From positions 124,001 through 188,000 of the forward strand of contig RAYB01000003.1 of assembly GCA_003669055.1 (NCBI GenBank): a stretch of DNA of 64,000 bases, written 5' to 3'. Each line of letters begins with the position of its first letter. Position 1 is the first letter of the stretch. A program made the translations under genes and the position numbers. This DNA comes from a bacterium 1XD21-70. GTDB lineage: Bacteria; Bacillota; Clostridia; Lachnospirales; Lachnospiraceae. Under the pieces are notes generated by a model. That model saw only the letters and a list, made by a program, of their open reading frames with translations. It did not search any database and had not been told where the DNA came from. Shown here piece by piece: positions 24,217 through 32,385 of the stretch.

Positions 24217-26148
24217 CTATAGCAGAGTGCCGGAACCTTTGCAAGATGATTCTGACGCCAAAATCATCCCTTCGGTATACTTCCTTTCCATATCATGCCG
24301 CAGCTTCCTGTTCTCCACTGTATCAAAAATGACAGAAAAATCATAATCCGGCGGGTATAGTTTGGACGCTGCCACCTGGAGTTTCACCCGCTTATGGTTA
24401 ATCCAGATCTTTTTGCCCGGAAGCTGCACCCTTAGCACCCCTTTCTCGTTCACCGGTTCACACACGATCCCAATCTTCTTGTCCGGATAAACCATCACGC
24501 TGTCCCCCCGCCTGAACTTCTGCTCCAGCCCGCTCTCCTTTTTTGCCTTCCCCATCCGGGAAATCCCCGGGATCCTTCTTTTCTCGATCCTGGTGTCCTC
24601 CTTTTGGAAGTGATAGCTTTTCTCCGCCTCTTCGCCATAAGCCGCCCGGACTGCCACCCGCAGCATCTCATTTGGCATTCCCAGGCGTTCTGCAATATGG
24701 AAGGCACAGCTTTCCCCCGCCTCGCCGATCACCATCTGATATGTCGGCTGCAGGGTCTCCCAGTCAAAGGCCATCCTCGCATTCACAACCCCCGGCGTCC
24801 GGGCTGCATACTCCTTTACCTCCGGATAATGTGTCGTGGCAAGAAAAACCGCACCGCTTTTGCGCAGTTCCTCCAGGATGGCAACCGCAATGCCCATCCC
24901 CTCCGCCGGGTCTGTCCCGGAACCCAGTTCATCCATAATCACCAGGCTGTCCCGGTTCACCTCCCGCAAAATCTCCAGCACATTTTTCATATGTGCCGAG
25001 AAGGTAGACAGATTCTCCGCAATATCCTGCCCGTCACCGATATCACAAAGATAGGAATTGCTCATGCAGATATCCGCCTCCTTGCAGGTAACATGCAGCC
25101 CGCACTGCGCCATCATGCAGCTGAGCATCACCGTCTTAATCGCCACCGTCTTGCCTCCGGTGTTGGGGCCGGTAATGACAATCCCCCGGACATCCTCCCC
25201 TATAGCAAATTGCAGGGGCACATGGATCCCCGGTTCCATCAGCGGATGCCTGGCATCACGGAGGCTAATCCTGCCCTCCGTATTCACCAAAGGCTCCACC
25301 CCATCCATATCCATGCTCAGCTTGCCCTTGGACAATACGAAATCCAGCCTTTCCATCCGTGTAATATTTTTCTCCATCTGCTCCGCCGCATCCGCAATCA
25401 TGGCCGTCAGGGTATACAAAATCCGATAGACCTCATTTTCCTCGCTGATCTGGAGCAGCTGCAGTTCCTCATAATATTTTGCCACCCCTGCCGGTTCCAG
25501 AAACAGCGTATTCCCGGTGGCTGATTTGTCGATCACACTTCCCGCAATCCGAAACTTATATTCTTTTTTCACCGGCACACAGACTCTCCCATTCCGCAGC
25601 GTGCAATAATGGTCTGCCATGCATTCCTTATTCGCGCGCATCACCTGCTCCGCCTTCTGCTTCATCTGCTCCTCACATCTTACCATCTGCTCCCGGATCT
25701 GCATCAGTTCCCTAGAGGCACGGTCATCCACCTCCCCTCCCCGGATTTGCCTGCCAATCTCCTCCCGCAGTTCCCCCAGTTCCTGCAGGTCCTCCTCATA
25801 ATAAGCCAGCGGGTTCTCATACAGCTTCCCTCTGGCCAAATAATCCTTCAGCCGCCGGACTGCTGCCAGCACCTTCTCCACCCGTTCCAGCTGGTGCGGC
25901 GTCAGGCAGTCCCCCTTCCCGGCAGCCATCAGGATTTCCCGGATGGCTGCCACGTTCTGCAGCGGCGGCGCCCCCAGCTTTTCCATCAGCTTCCGGCTGT
26001 CCGTGGTATCCTTAAGCTGCTTCCTCAGTTCCCTCTCCGACAGGCAAAAAGACACCTCCCGTATCTGTTCCCTCGTCCACTCCGTGACCGCCCGCTCCAT
26101 CCACATTTCTTTAATCTTATCAAATTCAATCTGCTTCTCAATATTCAT
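24217..26148 (-). CDS. MutS2-like ATPase without Smr domain
   Basis: A 643-residue MutS-family protein. The core and coiled-coil lever region (residues about 60-290) is followed by an ABC-type ATPase with Walker A GPNTGGKT, Walker B LVIMDELGSGTDP and the His in ATTHYPEVKEYA. The C-terminal Smr nuclease domain that ends MutS2 (about 785 residues in Bacillus) is missing; instead there is a short beta-rich tail (FRRGDSVMVYPDKKIGIV) and a basic end. It may act on branched DNA or collided ribosomes like MutS2, without the nuclease. Start ATG 26148 fits homologues; an in-frame GTG at 26340 would add a hydrophobic leader but has no ribosome binding site. Transcribed with the hem genes 69 bases later. 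Confidence 0.85.
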   Translation of the reverse strand: MNIEKQIEFDKIKEMWMERAVTEWTREQIREVSFCLSERELRKQLKDTTDSRKLMEKLGAPPLQNVAAIREILMAAGKGDCLTPHQLERVEKVLAAVRRLKDYLARGKLYENPLAYYEEDLQELGELREEIGRQIRGGEVDDRASRELMQIREQMVRCEEQMKQKAEQVMRANKECMADHYCTLRNGRVCVPVKKEYKFRIAGSVIDKSATGNTLFLEPAGVAKYYEELQLLQISEENEVYRILYTLTAMIADAAEQMEKNITRMERLDFVLSKGKLSMDMDGVEPLVNTEGRISLRDARHPLMEPGIHVPLQFAIGEDVRGIVITGPNTGGKTVAIKTVMLSCMMAQCGLHVTCKEADICMSNSYLCDIGDGQDIAENLSTFSAHMKNVLEILREVNRDSLVIMDELGSGTDPAEGMGIAVAILEELRKSGAVFLATTHYPEVKEYAARTPGVVNARMAFDWETLQPTYQMVIGEAGESCAFHIAERLGMPNEMLRVAVRAAYGEEAEKSYHFQKEDTRIEKRRIPGISRMGKAKKESGLEQKFRRGDSVMVYPDKKIGIVCEPVNEKGVLRVQLPGKKIWINHKRVKLQVAASKLYPPDYDFSVIFDTVENRKLRHDMERKYTEGMILASESSCKGSGTLL

Positions 26149-26345
26149 TTCTCTATTCCCTTTCCTGTCATATGCCCGCCGCCAAGCGATATAGTACGCG
26201 GCTCCCAACCGCCTCACAACACCAGACGCTGTCACAGCCACAGCCCAGGCAGCCATCCCCAGGAAAGATCCCAGCATCCAAAGAATGCCAGGAGCACCAA
26301 AAATGCCCGGCATCCCACAGCCATGCTTCCAGGCAAACACACAAA

Positions 26346-26369
26346 AAGCATGGCCATACAGCCATGCTT
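26346..26369 (-). terminator. attenuator-like hairpin in mutS2 leader
   Basis: On the minus strand AAGCATGGC, a 6-base loop, and GCCATGCTT followed by more T. A second AAGCATGGC occurs further downstream (26328-26320), so the middle arm has an alternative partner. Confidence 0.55.
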
Positions 26370-26496
26370 ATCCCGTCCCCAGAAAACAGATACCACACTA
26401 TCAAGCAATTGTAAGGCGAAAACGTCAACGGCTTTTACCCGCCGCCAACCAGGCAGACCCCCAGGCCCAAACTCCCGAAAATCTCCCCTGCAATAT

Positions 26497-26535
26497 TTAT
26501 TTTGCAATTTCCTTCCTCACAACCACACTCAACAT
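26497..26535 (-). CDS. possible leader peptide, 12 aa
   Basis: ATG at 26535 is preceded by AGGAGG with a 7-base spacing, ideal for initiation, and the frame encodes MLSVVVRKEIAK before a TAA. It begins about 25 bases after the predicted transcription start of the mutS2-hem operon. It has no run of one regulatory amino acid. It may be a translated leader or chance. Confidence 0.3.
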   Translation of the reverse strand: MLSVVVRKEIAK

Positions 26536-26566
26536 GCAGCATCCTCCTAAACATTCATTTTCCTCT

Positions 26567-26595
26567 ATTATACCCACCCCCCACCCCCCTGTCAA
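26567..26595 (-). promoter_or_regulatory. consensus promoter with all G/T spacer
   Basis: Minus strand: -35 TTGACA (26595-26590) and -10 TATAAT (26572-26567), both perfect, separated by the 17-base spacer GGGGGGTGGGGGGTGGG. It drives the mutS2-like gene and probably the hem operon. Confidence 0.8.
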
Positions 26596-26675
26596 GCCCA
26601 AACCACCCAATCCCCCAAATACTTCCCTTTAACATCCCCCTCCACCATACACCACCTCACAGCCGCCAACAAACA

Positions 26676-26945
26676 GCCTGGAAGAGCGGGGAGGGAGGGC
26701 GGGGCGGCTGCGGGCAGCGCAGGGAATACCTGGTTTGCATTTGCAGGGATTTTAGGAATGCTTAAGCTTCCATATTTTGCGTTGAAGCGAAAATGCACAC
26801 TGTCTGAGCGCAGCGAGTTTGGGCATTTTCACTTCGCCCTTAGCAAAATACGGAAGCTTTAGCACTCCTTAAATCCCGAAACCACAAACCAGGTATCCCT
26901 GCGCTGCCCGCAGCCATCCCGCCCTCCCTCCCCGCTCTTCCAGGC
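26676..26945. repeat. 270-bp inverted repeat (element B)
   Basis: Arms of about 125 bases (left from 26676, right to 26945) pair almost continuously; the outer 28 bases are perfect. The apex 26799-26820 contains CTGTCTGAGCGCAGCGAG. Inside, the left CATTTGCA (26738-26745) faces a non-complementary stretch, and GTTGAA faces a longer TAA-containing stretch; both asymmetries recur in element C. It lies just after the yitT stop (26973), past a run of C on the plus strand. No coding capacity. Confidence 0.92.
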
Positions 26946-26972
26946 GTACCCCCCCCCAGCCAACAAATCCAA

Positions 26973-27836
26973 TTATGCATCCATCCCCTTAAACCCTTCC
27001 CCAAAAACCTCCGTAGTCTCCGTCACCATGATAAACGCATTCGGGTCGGCACCATAGATAATCCTTTTCAGCTTATAGAACTCATGCTTGCGGATACTGC
27101 AAAGGAGCACCTTCACATCCGCCCCGCTGTAGGCGCCCTTGGCATCCATCACCGTCGCGCTGCGTTCTAGTTCCACCAGGATCCCTTCCGTGATTTTCTC
27201 CGGATACCGGGTCACAATCGTCACCATGCTCCCGATATCGTTTCCGTAAATGATGGCATCCATCACCCGGGTCTGGGCAAACAGGCTGATCAGGCCGAAA
27301 AGCCCTGCTTCCACGTTCTGGAATACGTAGATGGACAACAGCAATATAACCCCATCCACCATCAGCAGCGCCTTCCCGATAGAGATATGGGGCTTCTTTT
27401 TCTGCATAATATATCCCAGGATATCCGTGCCGCCCGTGGTGGAACCGGTCATGAAGATACAGGACATGCCGACTCCCACCAAAATCCCGCCAAACAGGCT
27501 GCTCATCAGCCGGTCTCCCCCATAGGTGGGAAATAAAGGCGCAACCGCAAAGTCCAGGATCACGGAACACACCGCACAGGCAATACCAGTAGTGGCTACA
27601 AACCGGCGGCTAAGCATGAACCAGGCCAATGCCAGCAAGGGGATGTTGAGGAGAATCGTCAGAACCCCAACCGGCAAGCCGCTTAAATAATTGACAATCA
27701 GTGCCAGCCCGACTGCACCTCCAGGTGCAATGTTGGCTGGCATCACAAAGCAGTGGGTTCCGATCCCATAAATGACGGAACCCAATACCAGGAAAAACGC
27801 ATATTTTACCTGCTGCAAACCATGATTTGGATTCAT
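26973..27836 (-). CDS. YitT-family membrane protein
   Basis: A 287-residue YitT-family protein with six hydrophobic helices, the TGGTDILGY motif after helix 4, and a C-terminal DUF2179 domain ending in ETTEVFGEGF. Function of the family is not established. ATG 27836 is preferred because a GGGGG stretch lies seven bases before it; a GTG three codons upstream is possible. It follows the zinc-ribbon membrane protein gene by 18 bases and is last in that operon, directly before element B. Confidence 0.9.
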   Translation of the reverse strand: MNPNHGLQQVKYAFFLVLGSVIYGIGTHCFVMPANIAPGGAVGLALIVNYLSGLPVGVLTILLNIPLLALAWFMLSRRFVATTGIACAVCSVILDFAVAPLFPTYGGDRLMSSLFGGILVGVGMSCIFMTGSTTGGTDILGYIMQKKKPHISIGKALLMVDGVILLLSIYVFQNVEAGLFGLISLFAQTRVMDAIIYGNDIGSMVTIVTRYPEKITEGILVELERSATVMDAKGAYSGADVKVLLCSIRKHEFYKLKRIIYGADPNAFIMVTETTEVFGEGFKGMDA

Positions 27837-27854
27837 CCCTGCCACCCCCTGTTT

Positions 27855-28208
27855 TTATTTAGGAGCGTCTGCCTCCACCGTGATCCCCCCATGGTCCATC
27901 TGATAGCGCTGATACACCTTCGGGCCGTACATAATCCCCATCAGCACGAAAAACAGCACCACCAGGGCAACGCCGCGCTTCCAGCCATACGGCTCCCAGC
28001 CGGTTTTCTTCGGCTCCTTCTTCTGAACCGGCTTATAGTCAATCCTGTCCTGTACCTGCCGCAGATCCAGCTTATCCTCCCCCGTCGCCTCAGAATGGAT
28101 CCACTGGACGGCATATTTCTTATTGCACTGACGGCATGTCTCTATATTGGGGTTCTCGGGATCAAGTTCTAACCGCCCCCCACAGGAGGGGCATTTTATC
28201 TCTGTCAT
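27855..28208 (-). CDS. zinc-ribbon membrane protein
   Basis: A 117-residue protein of unknown function: an N-terminal zinc ribbon (CPSCGG at residues about 6-11 and CRQCN about 22 later), a charged middle part, and one membrane helix near the C-terminus (GVALVVLFFVLMGIMYG). Probably a small tail-anchored regulator or adaptor. ATG 28208 has GAGGAG nine bases upstream; ATG 28217 is an alternative. Cotranscribed with the genes on either side. Confidence 0.7.
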   Translation of the reverse strand: MTEIKCPSCGGRLELDPENPNIETCRQCNKKYAVQWIHSEATGEDKLDLRQVQDRIDYKPVQKKEPKKTGWEPYGWKRGVALVVLFFVLMGIMYGPKVYQRYQMDHGGITVEADAPK

Positions 28209-28232
28209 TTTCAGCATCTCCTCTATCCTTTT

Positions 28233-28967
28233 CTATCGCTTGCCATAAACCCGTTTATGAAGTTCAATGACCTCTTCCATGCCTCCGAAGGCATCATACT
28301 CCTTCCCTTCATAGGCAAAAAAGTGATCTGTAATAACCTTTGGATTATGCTCCTTTACCAGCTTTACAATCTCTAAGCTGGCCTTCTCCGGAGGGCTGTC
28401 CATCACAAACGTCCACTCCCCTTCTACCGGATAAGCAATAAACCCATGGTCATACCCGCCATCCCTACAGAGCATCTTCTTCGTATAAAAGCAGGCCACC
28501 AGATCATCCAGGCGGAGCAGGAACGGGTTTATTCCGGGGAATTTGATATAATTGGCTGTGATAAAACCCATCTTCTTTAAACTGTTGGAGTCCTTCCCCT
28601 TATCAAAGGAAAAAAGCACTGTCCCCGGCTGTTGAAACTCCTGGTCAACCTGATGAAGTTCCTTTTCATCCATGCCGCTTAGTTTCGTATAAGCCGCCGC
28701 CCAGCCGCGTTCCCTCTTTTTCTGCATGGAAACCCCTGCCGCCGCCAAAAGGATACCAGGAACAATGATCCCTGCTGCCACCATTACCGCCTTTTGCGTT
28801 CCTATGATGCGAAACAAGGCCGCTGCCAGCAGCACGGCAATCCAAATCAGCATGACTCCCATAGCAGCCAGCCCTTTCCCGGCTCCTGCCACGCTATACA
28901 TGAACTGAAGCACACTGCCGTTCTTGGCCATCTTCTGTTTCATCCTGTTGTCTGGTTCCAATACCAT
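28233..28967 (-). CDS. uncharacterised two-helix membrane protein
   Basis: A 244-residue protein with two closely spaced hydrophobic helices (residues about 32-75: GLAAMGVMLIWIAVLLAAAL and VMVAAGIIVPGILLAAAG) and a C-terminal cytosolic domain of about 150 residues with a mixed alpha/beta pattern. Not recognised as a known family. AGGAGGGGG lies seven bases before the ATG. First gene of the operon with the zinc-ribbon protein and YitT; no functional clue beyond that. Confidence 0.7.
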   Translation of the reverse strand: MVLEPDNRMKQKMAKNGSVLQFMYSVAGAGKGLAAMGVMLIWIAVLLAAALFRIIGTQKAVMVAAGIIVPGILLAAAGVSMQKKRERGWAAAYTKLSGMDEKELHQVDQEFQQPGTVLFSFDKGKDSNSLKKMGFITANYIKFPGINPFLLRLDDLVACFYTKKMLCRDGGYDHGFIAYPVEGEWTFVMDSPPEKASLEIVKLVKEHNPKVITDHFFAYEGKEYDAFGGMEEVIELHKRVYGKR

Positions 28968-29006
28968 AATGTCCCCCTCCTGTTATAAATATACTTTGTT
29001 TGGATC

Positions 29007-29025
29007 ATGGTCTTCCAAAGACCAT
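29007..29025 (-). other. leader hairpin
   Basis: ATGGTCTT and AAGACCAT flank a 3-base loop, giving a perfect 8-bp stem directly after the predicted transcription start of the 28967 operon. Confidence 0.5.
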
Positions 29026-29030
29026 CCTTT

Positions 29031-29059
29031 ATTATAATCTATTTGCGATCCATTCTCAA
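29031..29059 (-). promoter_or_regulatory. promoter of the 28233-28967 operon
   Basis: Minus strand: -35 TTGAGA (29059-29054), 17-base spacer, -10 TATAAT (29036-29031). Confidence 0.75.
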
Positions 29060-29125
29060 CCGTTTTCCTTCCCCTGCCTGCCCTTTGCCAACCGCCATAT
29101 AGCGTCTCGGCCCATAACATAAAGA

Positions 29126-29153
29126 AGGAACCGACAGCCTCCTGCCAGTTCCT
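29126..29153 (-). terminator. terminator of asr operon
   Basis: Minus strand AGGAACTG pairs with CGGTTCCT (one G-U pair), followed by TCTTTATG; located about 35 bases after the asrC stop. Confidence 0.5.
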
Positions 29154-29188
29154 CCCTTTATGGTTATGCCTCAAAAAGCCAACAATGC

Positions 29189-30253
29189 TTATGCCTGGGG
29201 ACCCGCGTGCTTATGCTGGGACAGCGGCATCACATGCATGTTGCCTCTCTGCTCGTTCTCGGCCCAGTAGATGTCATCTGCCATCTTCGCTTCCGGATTG
29301 AACTCCACACCTTCAAAGATGTGCTTCACAAATGCCTTGTAGCCCACACGGTCAATCAGATGTCCGCCATGCAGGTACTCCGGCTTATAATCCAGCGCCC
29401 ATGCGGAGAACTTCTGCCAGTTGGCAAACATGCCCAGGACTACATCCTCCGTCACCCAGTTCAAGAACAGCTTGCCGGAACGAGGATTCTGCTTTCCGGT
29501 ACGTCCGCCTAATGTCACACGGTACAGCTTCTTCGGGTTCCTGGTCCATGCGCTGGTCGGGCAGGCGATCACACACTCGCCGCAGCCTACGCAGCAGCAG
29601 GTATCCTTATCAATCTTGCCGTCCTTATTCAGGGTCAGTACGCCGGTTGCATGATGCTCACAAGCTTTTGCACAAGCGCCGCAGCCGATACAACGGTCAT
29701 AATCGTAAACCATCTTGTTGATACCCATCACACCGAAATCATTGAAGTTTGCCTTCACACAGTCATTCGGGCATCCGGCTACCGCTACCTTGATATGGTA
29801 ATGGGACGGGAAGATCAGCTTCTCAATCTTTCTTGCCAGTTCATAGGTATTGGCATTGCCTTTGATACAATGGGCATTGCCGATACAGGACATGATATTG
29901 CGGGCGCCGATGGTAGGATAACCGCTCTGCGGGTCATACTCTGCCGGCTGGTGGGCGATGGTCTCCATATCCACACCGCACATCTCCACATCCACATCCT
30001 TGATGTACTCCTGGATCTTCTTATTGCAGGCCTCGATATTCTCATACTTGATGCCCGGTACGTTCAATGTCTGGCGGGTACCCATATGGAATGTCCCATT
30101 TCCATAGGTCTCGCACAGTTCCTGGACAAGGGACAGATGCTTCGCACTGATCAGACCGCCGGGAACGCGCAGCTGAAGCATGAATTCTCCCGCAACCTTG
30201 GACTGTCTGTAACAATTTATACGGACTTTCTTAACGTCGATATCGTGATTCAT
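29189..30253 (-). CDS. asrC: anaerobic sulfite reductase subunit C (siroheme)
   Basis: A 354-residue catalytic subunit that reduces sulfite to sulfide. The siroheme-[4Fe-4S] ligands are C123, C129, C161 and C165 (CIGNAHC and CPNDC), in the sulfite/nitrite reductase fold. Two ferredoxin-type clusters follow at about 188-198 (CIGCGACAKAC) and 221-231 (CVGCGECVIAC). The end is rich in His and Met. It receives electrons from AsrA and AsrB, and its siroheme is presumably derived from the fused Hem/Cob enzymes encoded about 5 kb away. Confidence 0.96.
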   Translation of the reverse strand: MNHDIDVKKVRINCYRQSKVAGEFMLQLRVPGGLISAKHLSLVQELCETYGNGTFHMGTRQTLNVPGIKYENIEACNKKIQEYIKDVDVEMCGVDMETIAHQPAEYDPQSGYPTIGARNIMSCIGNAHCIKGNANTYELARKIEKLIFPSHYHIKVAVAGCPNDCVKANFNDFGVMGINKMVYDYDRCIGCGACAKACEHHATGVLTLNKDGKIDKDTCCCVGCGECVIACPTSAWTRNPKKLYRVTLGGRTGKQNPRSGKLFLNWVTEDVVLGMFANWQKFSAWALDYKPEYLHGGHLIDRVGYKAFVKHIFEGVEFNPEAKMADDIYWAENEQRGNMHVMPLSQHKHAGPQA

Positions 30254-30271
30254 ATTTTTACGCTCCCTTCC

Positions 30272-31063
30272 TTAGTCTACCAGATATTTTGCCTGAGTGT
30301 AGTTGAACACCGGACCCTCCAGGCATACATATACCTCATCAATACGGCAATGGCCGCACTTACCTACCGCACAAGACATCCTGCGCTCAAAGGATACCCA
30401 AATCTTGTCATCCGGCACGCCGCACTTGCTGCACTCGATGCCAGTAAACTTCATCATTGGCGGCGGCCCCACGATAACGACCTCATAGTTATCGCCAAAG
30501 GACGCCCAGTCAACCTTGGATACAAACTCGGTCACAAAGCCGGTATTCCAGCCTTCCTTCTTCTCTGCATCCAGGGTGTAGAAGGTGGTGAAACGGTCTT
30601 TCCACTTCTCCAGTTCGCCCGTAAACACAATGCCCTCTTCATTCTTGAAGCCGGTGATCAGGGTAACGCTCTTGGTATAATCAGGCTCATTGTAGAACTT
30701 GTTCAGCATGCTTCTCACCGGAGCCAGGCCGGTACCGCCGGTGATCACCACCACATGCTTGCCTTCAAATTTCTCTACCGGCCAGCCCTTGCCGTAAGCA
30801 CCGCGCAGGAACAATACATCGCCCGGGCCCTTGGTGAAGATCTCGTCCGTCACCTTGCCGACGGAACGGATGGTAAAATCAATCCAGCCGTCACCGTAAG
30901 CGCTGACAGAGATGGGAGCCTCGCCGATCTTCGGAATGGAGAGCTGTAAAAACTGCCCATGGGCAGGTTTGATATCGGTTTCCACTTTAAAGGTATATTC
31001 TAATTTGCTTTCTTTCTTAACTTCCAGGATCTTACACGGAACCGGTTTTACAATATTATTCAT
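30272..31063 (-). CDS. asrB: anaerobic sulfite reductase subunit B
   Basis: A 263-residue flavoprotein of the ferredoxin-NADP reductase family: FAD-binding domain, then NAD-binding domain (VVITGGTGLAPVRSML), then a C-terminal cysteine set (CSKCG, MSCAVGKCGHC) for an iron-sulfur cluster, as in dihydroorotate dehydrogenase electron-transfer subunits. It passes electrons from NADH to AsrA/AsrC. Middle gene of asrABC, 18 bases from each neighbour. Confidence 0.95.
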   Translation of the reverse strand: MNNIVKPVPCKILEVKKESKLEYTFKVETDIKPAHGQFLQLSIPKIGEAPISVSAYGDGWIDFTIRSVGKVTDEIFTKGPGDVLFLRGAYGKGWPVEKFEGKHVVVITGGTGLAPVRSMLNKFYNEPDYTKSVTLITGFKNEEGIVFTGELEKWKDRFTTFYTLDAEKKEGWNTGFVTEFVSKVDWASFGDNYEVVIVGPPPMMKFTGIECSKCGVPDDKIWVSFERRMSCAVGKCGHCRIDEVYVCLEGPVFNYTQAKYLVD

Positions 31064-31081
31064 TCTGTTCGTCCCCCTTCC

Positions 31082-32116
31082 TTATTTGCTTTCTTCTGCA
31101 AGGATCTCATCGATCGCCTTCGCCATCTTGTTCACGGTAGCGGTGATGGAGATAAATTCCGGGCATCTGCTGGTGCAGCGGCCGCAGCCCACACACATAT
31201 GGAAATCTTTGAAGCGTGCCTTGTAGTCATGGAACTTATGGAGCACTTTATAGCGCATTCTGTCGGCAGCTGTCTTGCGGAACACATGTCCGCCGGCCAT
31301 GTCGGTAAAGCCCTCGATCTGGCAGGAAGCGGTGGTTCTCTTTCTCTCACCTACGTTGGTGTTCTCATTATAAATCACATCCGTGGTGCTAAAACAGGTA
31401 CAGGTGCTGCAGGCTACCGTACAGGAGCCGCAGGAAATGCAGCGCTTGTTGTATTCATTCCACATCGGATGGCTCTTTAACTTCGTCAGGACTTCCTTGT
31501 TCGGAATCTCCGGAATCGTAAGTTCGATCTCATTCTTCTCGATGAACTCCGGCTTGAAATCAGTGGCAGCTGCCTCAGCAAACAACGGTGCAAACGCCTC
31601 ATCCTTCACATCCACAGTCAGTTCGCCCTCGCCTACGCGGACAGCCAGTGCATAATCCTCAGCCTTATTGGAGCCCATGCTCACGCAGAAGCAGGTATCC
31701 CAGCCTTCGGTACACTCCATCATCACGATCTTAACCTTCTCGTTCATCCGCTGATAGTACATATCGGCAAAGCCGCCGTTCTCCAGGTAAATCTTCTCCT
31801 GGTGGTGCTGTGCATTGATATCACACGGGCGCATGAAAATCAGCAGTTTCTTGCTGGTTGCCTTGCTCTCACGGAACTCATCCTCAGTAAAGTAGAACAG
31901 GGACTGGGTGACCGGGCTTAAAACCTCCTTCGCCGGATAATCGGATTTCTCCTTAAACTCAATCTCCTCTACCTTGGACACCTTGTCATATTTAATGATG
32001 TCCAAATCGGAGTACCGGCCTTTTCCGGCAAATCTCTTGGGGGCCCATATCTCGTATTCGCCCTGGAGCTGGTCGAAGATCTTATTTACTTCTTCGAAGC
32101 TGACTTTGTATCCCAT
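31082..32116 (-). CDS. asrA: anaerobic sulfite reductase subunit A
   Basis: A 344-residue iron-sulfur protein with two 4Fe-4S motifs in the C-terminal part (CISCGSCTVAC and CVGCGRCTSRC) plus extra cysteines (CSTCTCFSTTDV). The N-terminal 200 residues match AsrA (LIFMRPCDINAQHHQ). It relays electrons in the cytosolic AsrABC complex. Start follows AAGGAGGATAAAAAGT. First gene of the operon. Confidence 0.95.
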   Translation of the reverse strand: MGYKVSFEEVNKIFDQLQGEYEIWAPKRFAGKGRYSDLDIIKYDKVSKVEEIEFKEKSDYPAKEVLSPVTQSLFYFTEDEFRESKATSKKLLIFMRPCDINAQHHQEKIYLENGGFADMYYQRMNEKVKIVMMECTEGWDTCFCVSMGSNKAEDYALAVRVGEGELTVDVKDEAFAPLFAEAAATDFKPEFIEKNEIELTIPEIPNKEVLTKLKSHPMWNEYNKRCISCGSCTVACSTCTCFSTTDVIYNENTNVGERKRTTASCQIEGFTDMAGGHVFRKTAADRMRYKVLHKFHDYKARFKDFHMCVGCGRCTSRCPEFISITATVNKMAKAIDEILAEESK

Positions 32117-32316
32117 ACTTTTTATCCTCCTTTATTTTTGAGAGTCCTACAAAACGCACCGCCGGCGCGTCTTTTGGATGCTTTGTGATGCTTCCGGAAT
32201 ATTCCCGCCATCCGGAATATGCCTTTCCCAAACTGCCGGTATCCCCGTCTGCAGCCGCCCAGAACCATAGGCAGTTACCCCTTCCCGGCAATCCGAAGGA
32301 CTTTGTCACGATACCT

Positions 32317-32322
32317 ATTGTA
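32317..32322 (-). promoter_or_regulatory. extended -10 promoter of asrABC
   Basis: Minus strand TACAAT with TGA directly before it. The -35 region is poor, so an activator or the extended -10 contact may be needed. Confidence 0.55.
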
Positions 32323-32357
32323 TCATAAGCGAGAAAAAATTTCATTAGCAAATATTA

Positions 32358-32385
32358 AAAAATCGCCAAAATTTTGACGATTTTT
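32358..32385 (-). terminator. terminator behind trigger-factor gene
   Basis: A 28-bp inverted repeat with one mismatched pair (AAAAATCG arms around CAAAATTTTG) is followed on the minus strand by a T-run. It also lies 36-63 bp upstream of the asr -10, so an operator role cannot be excluded. Confidence 0.65.

Larger units (their letters stand above)
26149..26675 (-). other. long leader of mutS2-hem operon
   Basis: About 410 transcribed bases precede the mutS2-like gene. It contains a promoter with a G-run spacer, a possible 12-codon leader peptide (26497-26535) and a terminator-like hairpin (26346-26369). Several short frames here have no supporting start signals. Confidence 0.65.

Noticed and set aside
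26149-26340. N-terminal 64-residue hydrophobic extension of the MutS2-like protein
   Set aside because: It needs a GTG start without ribosome binding site and overlaps the leader hairpin; homologue-like sequence begins at the ATG at 26148.
26676-26945. Insertion sequence or MITE
   Set aside because: No transposase and no clear target-site duplication; flank similarity and position behind stop codons argue for another type of element, although a non-autonomous mobile origin is not excluded.
32082-32351. 89-codon frame upstream of asrA
   Set aside because: It overlaps the asrA start in another frame and the promoter; no start signals.
32358-32385. Operator of the asr operon
   Set aside because: The T-run on the minus strand and the position behind the trigger-factor gene make a terminator more likely.
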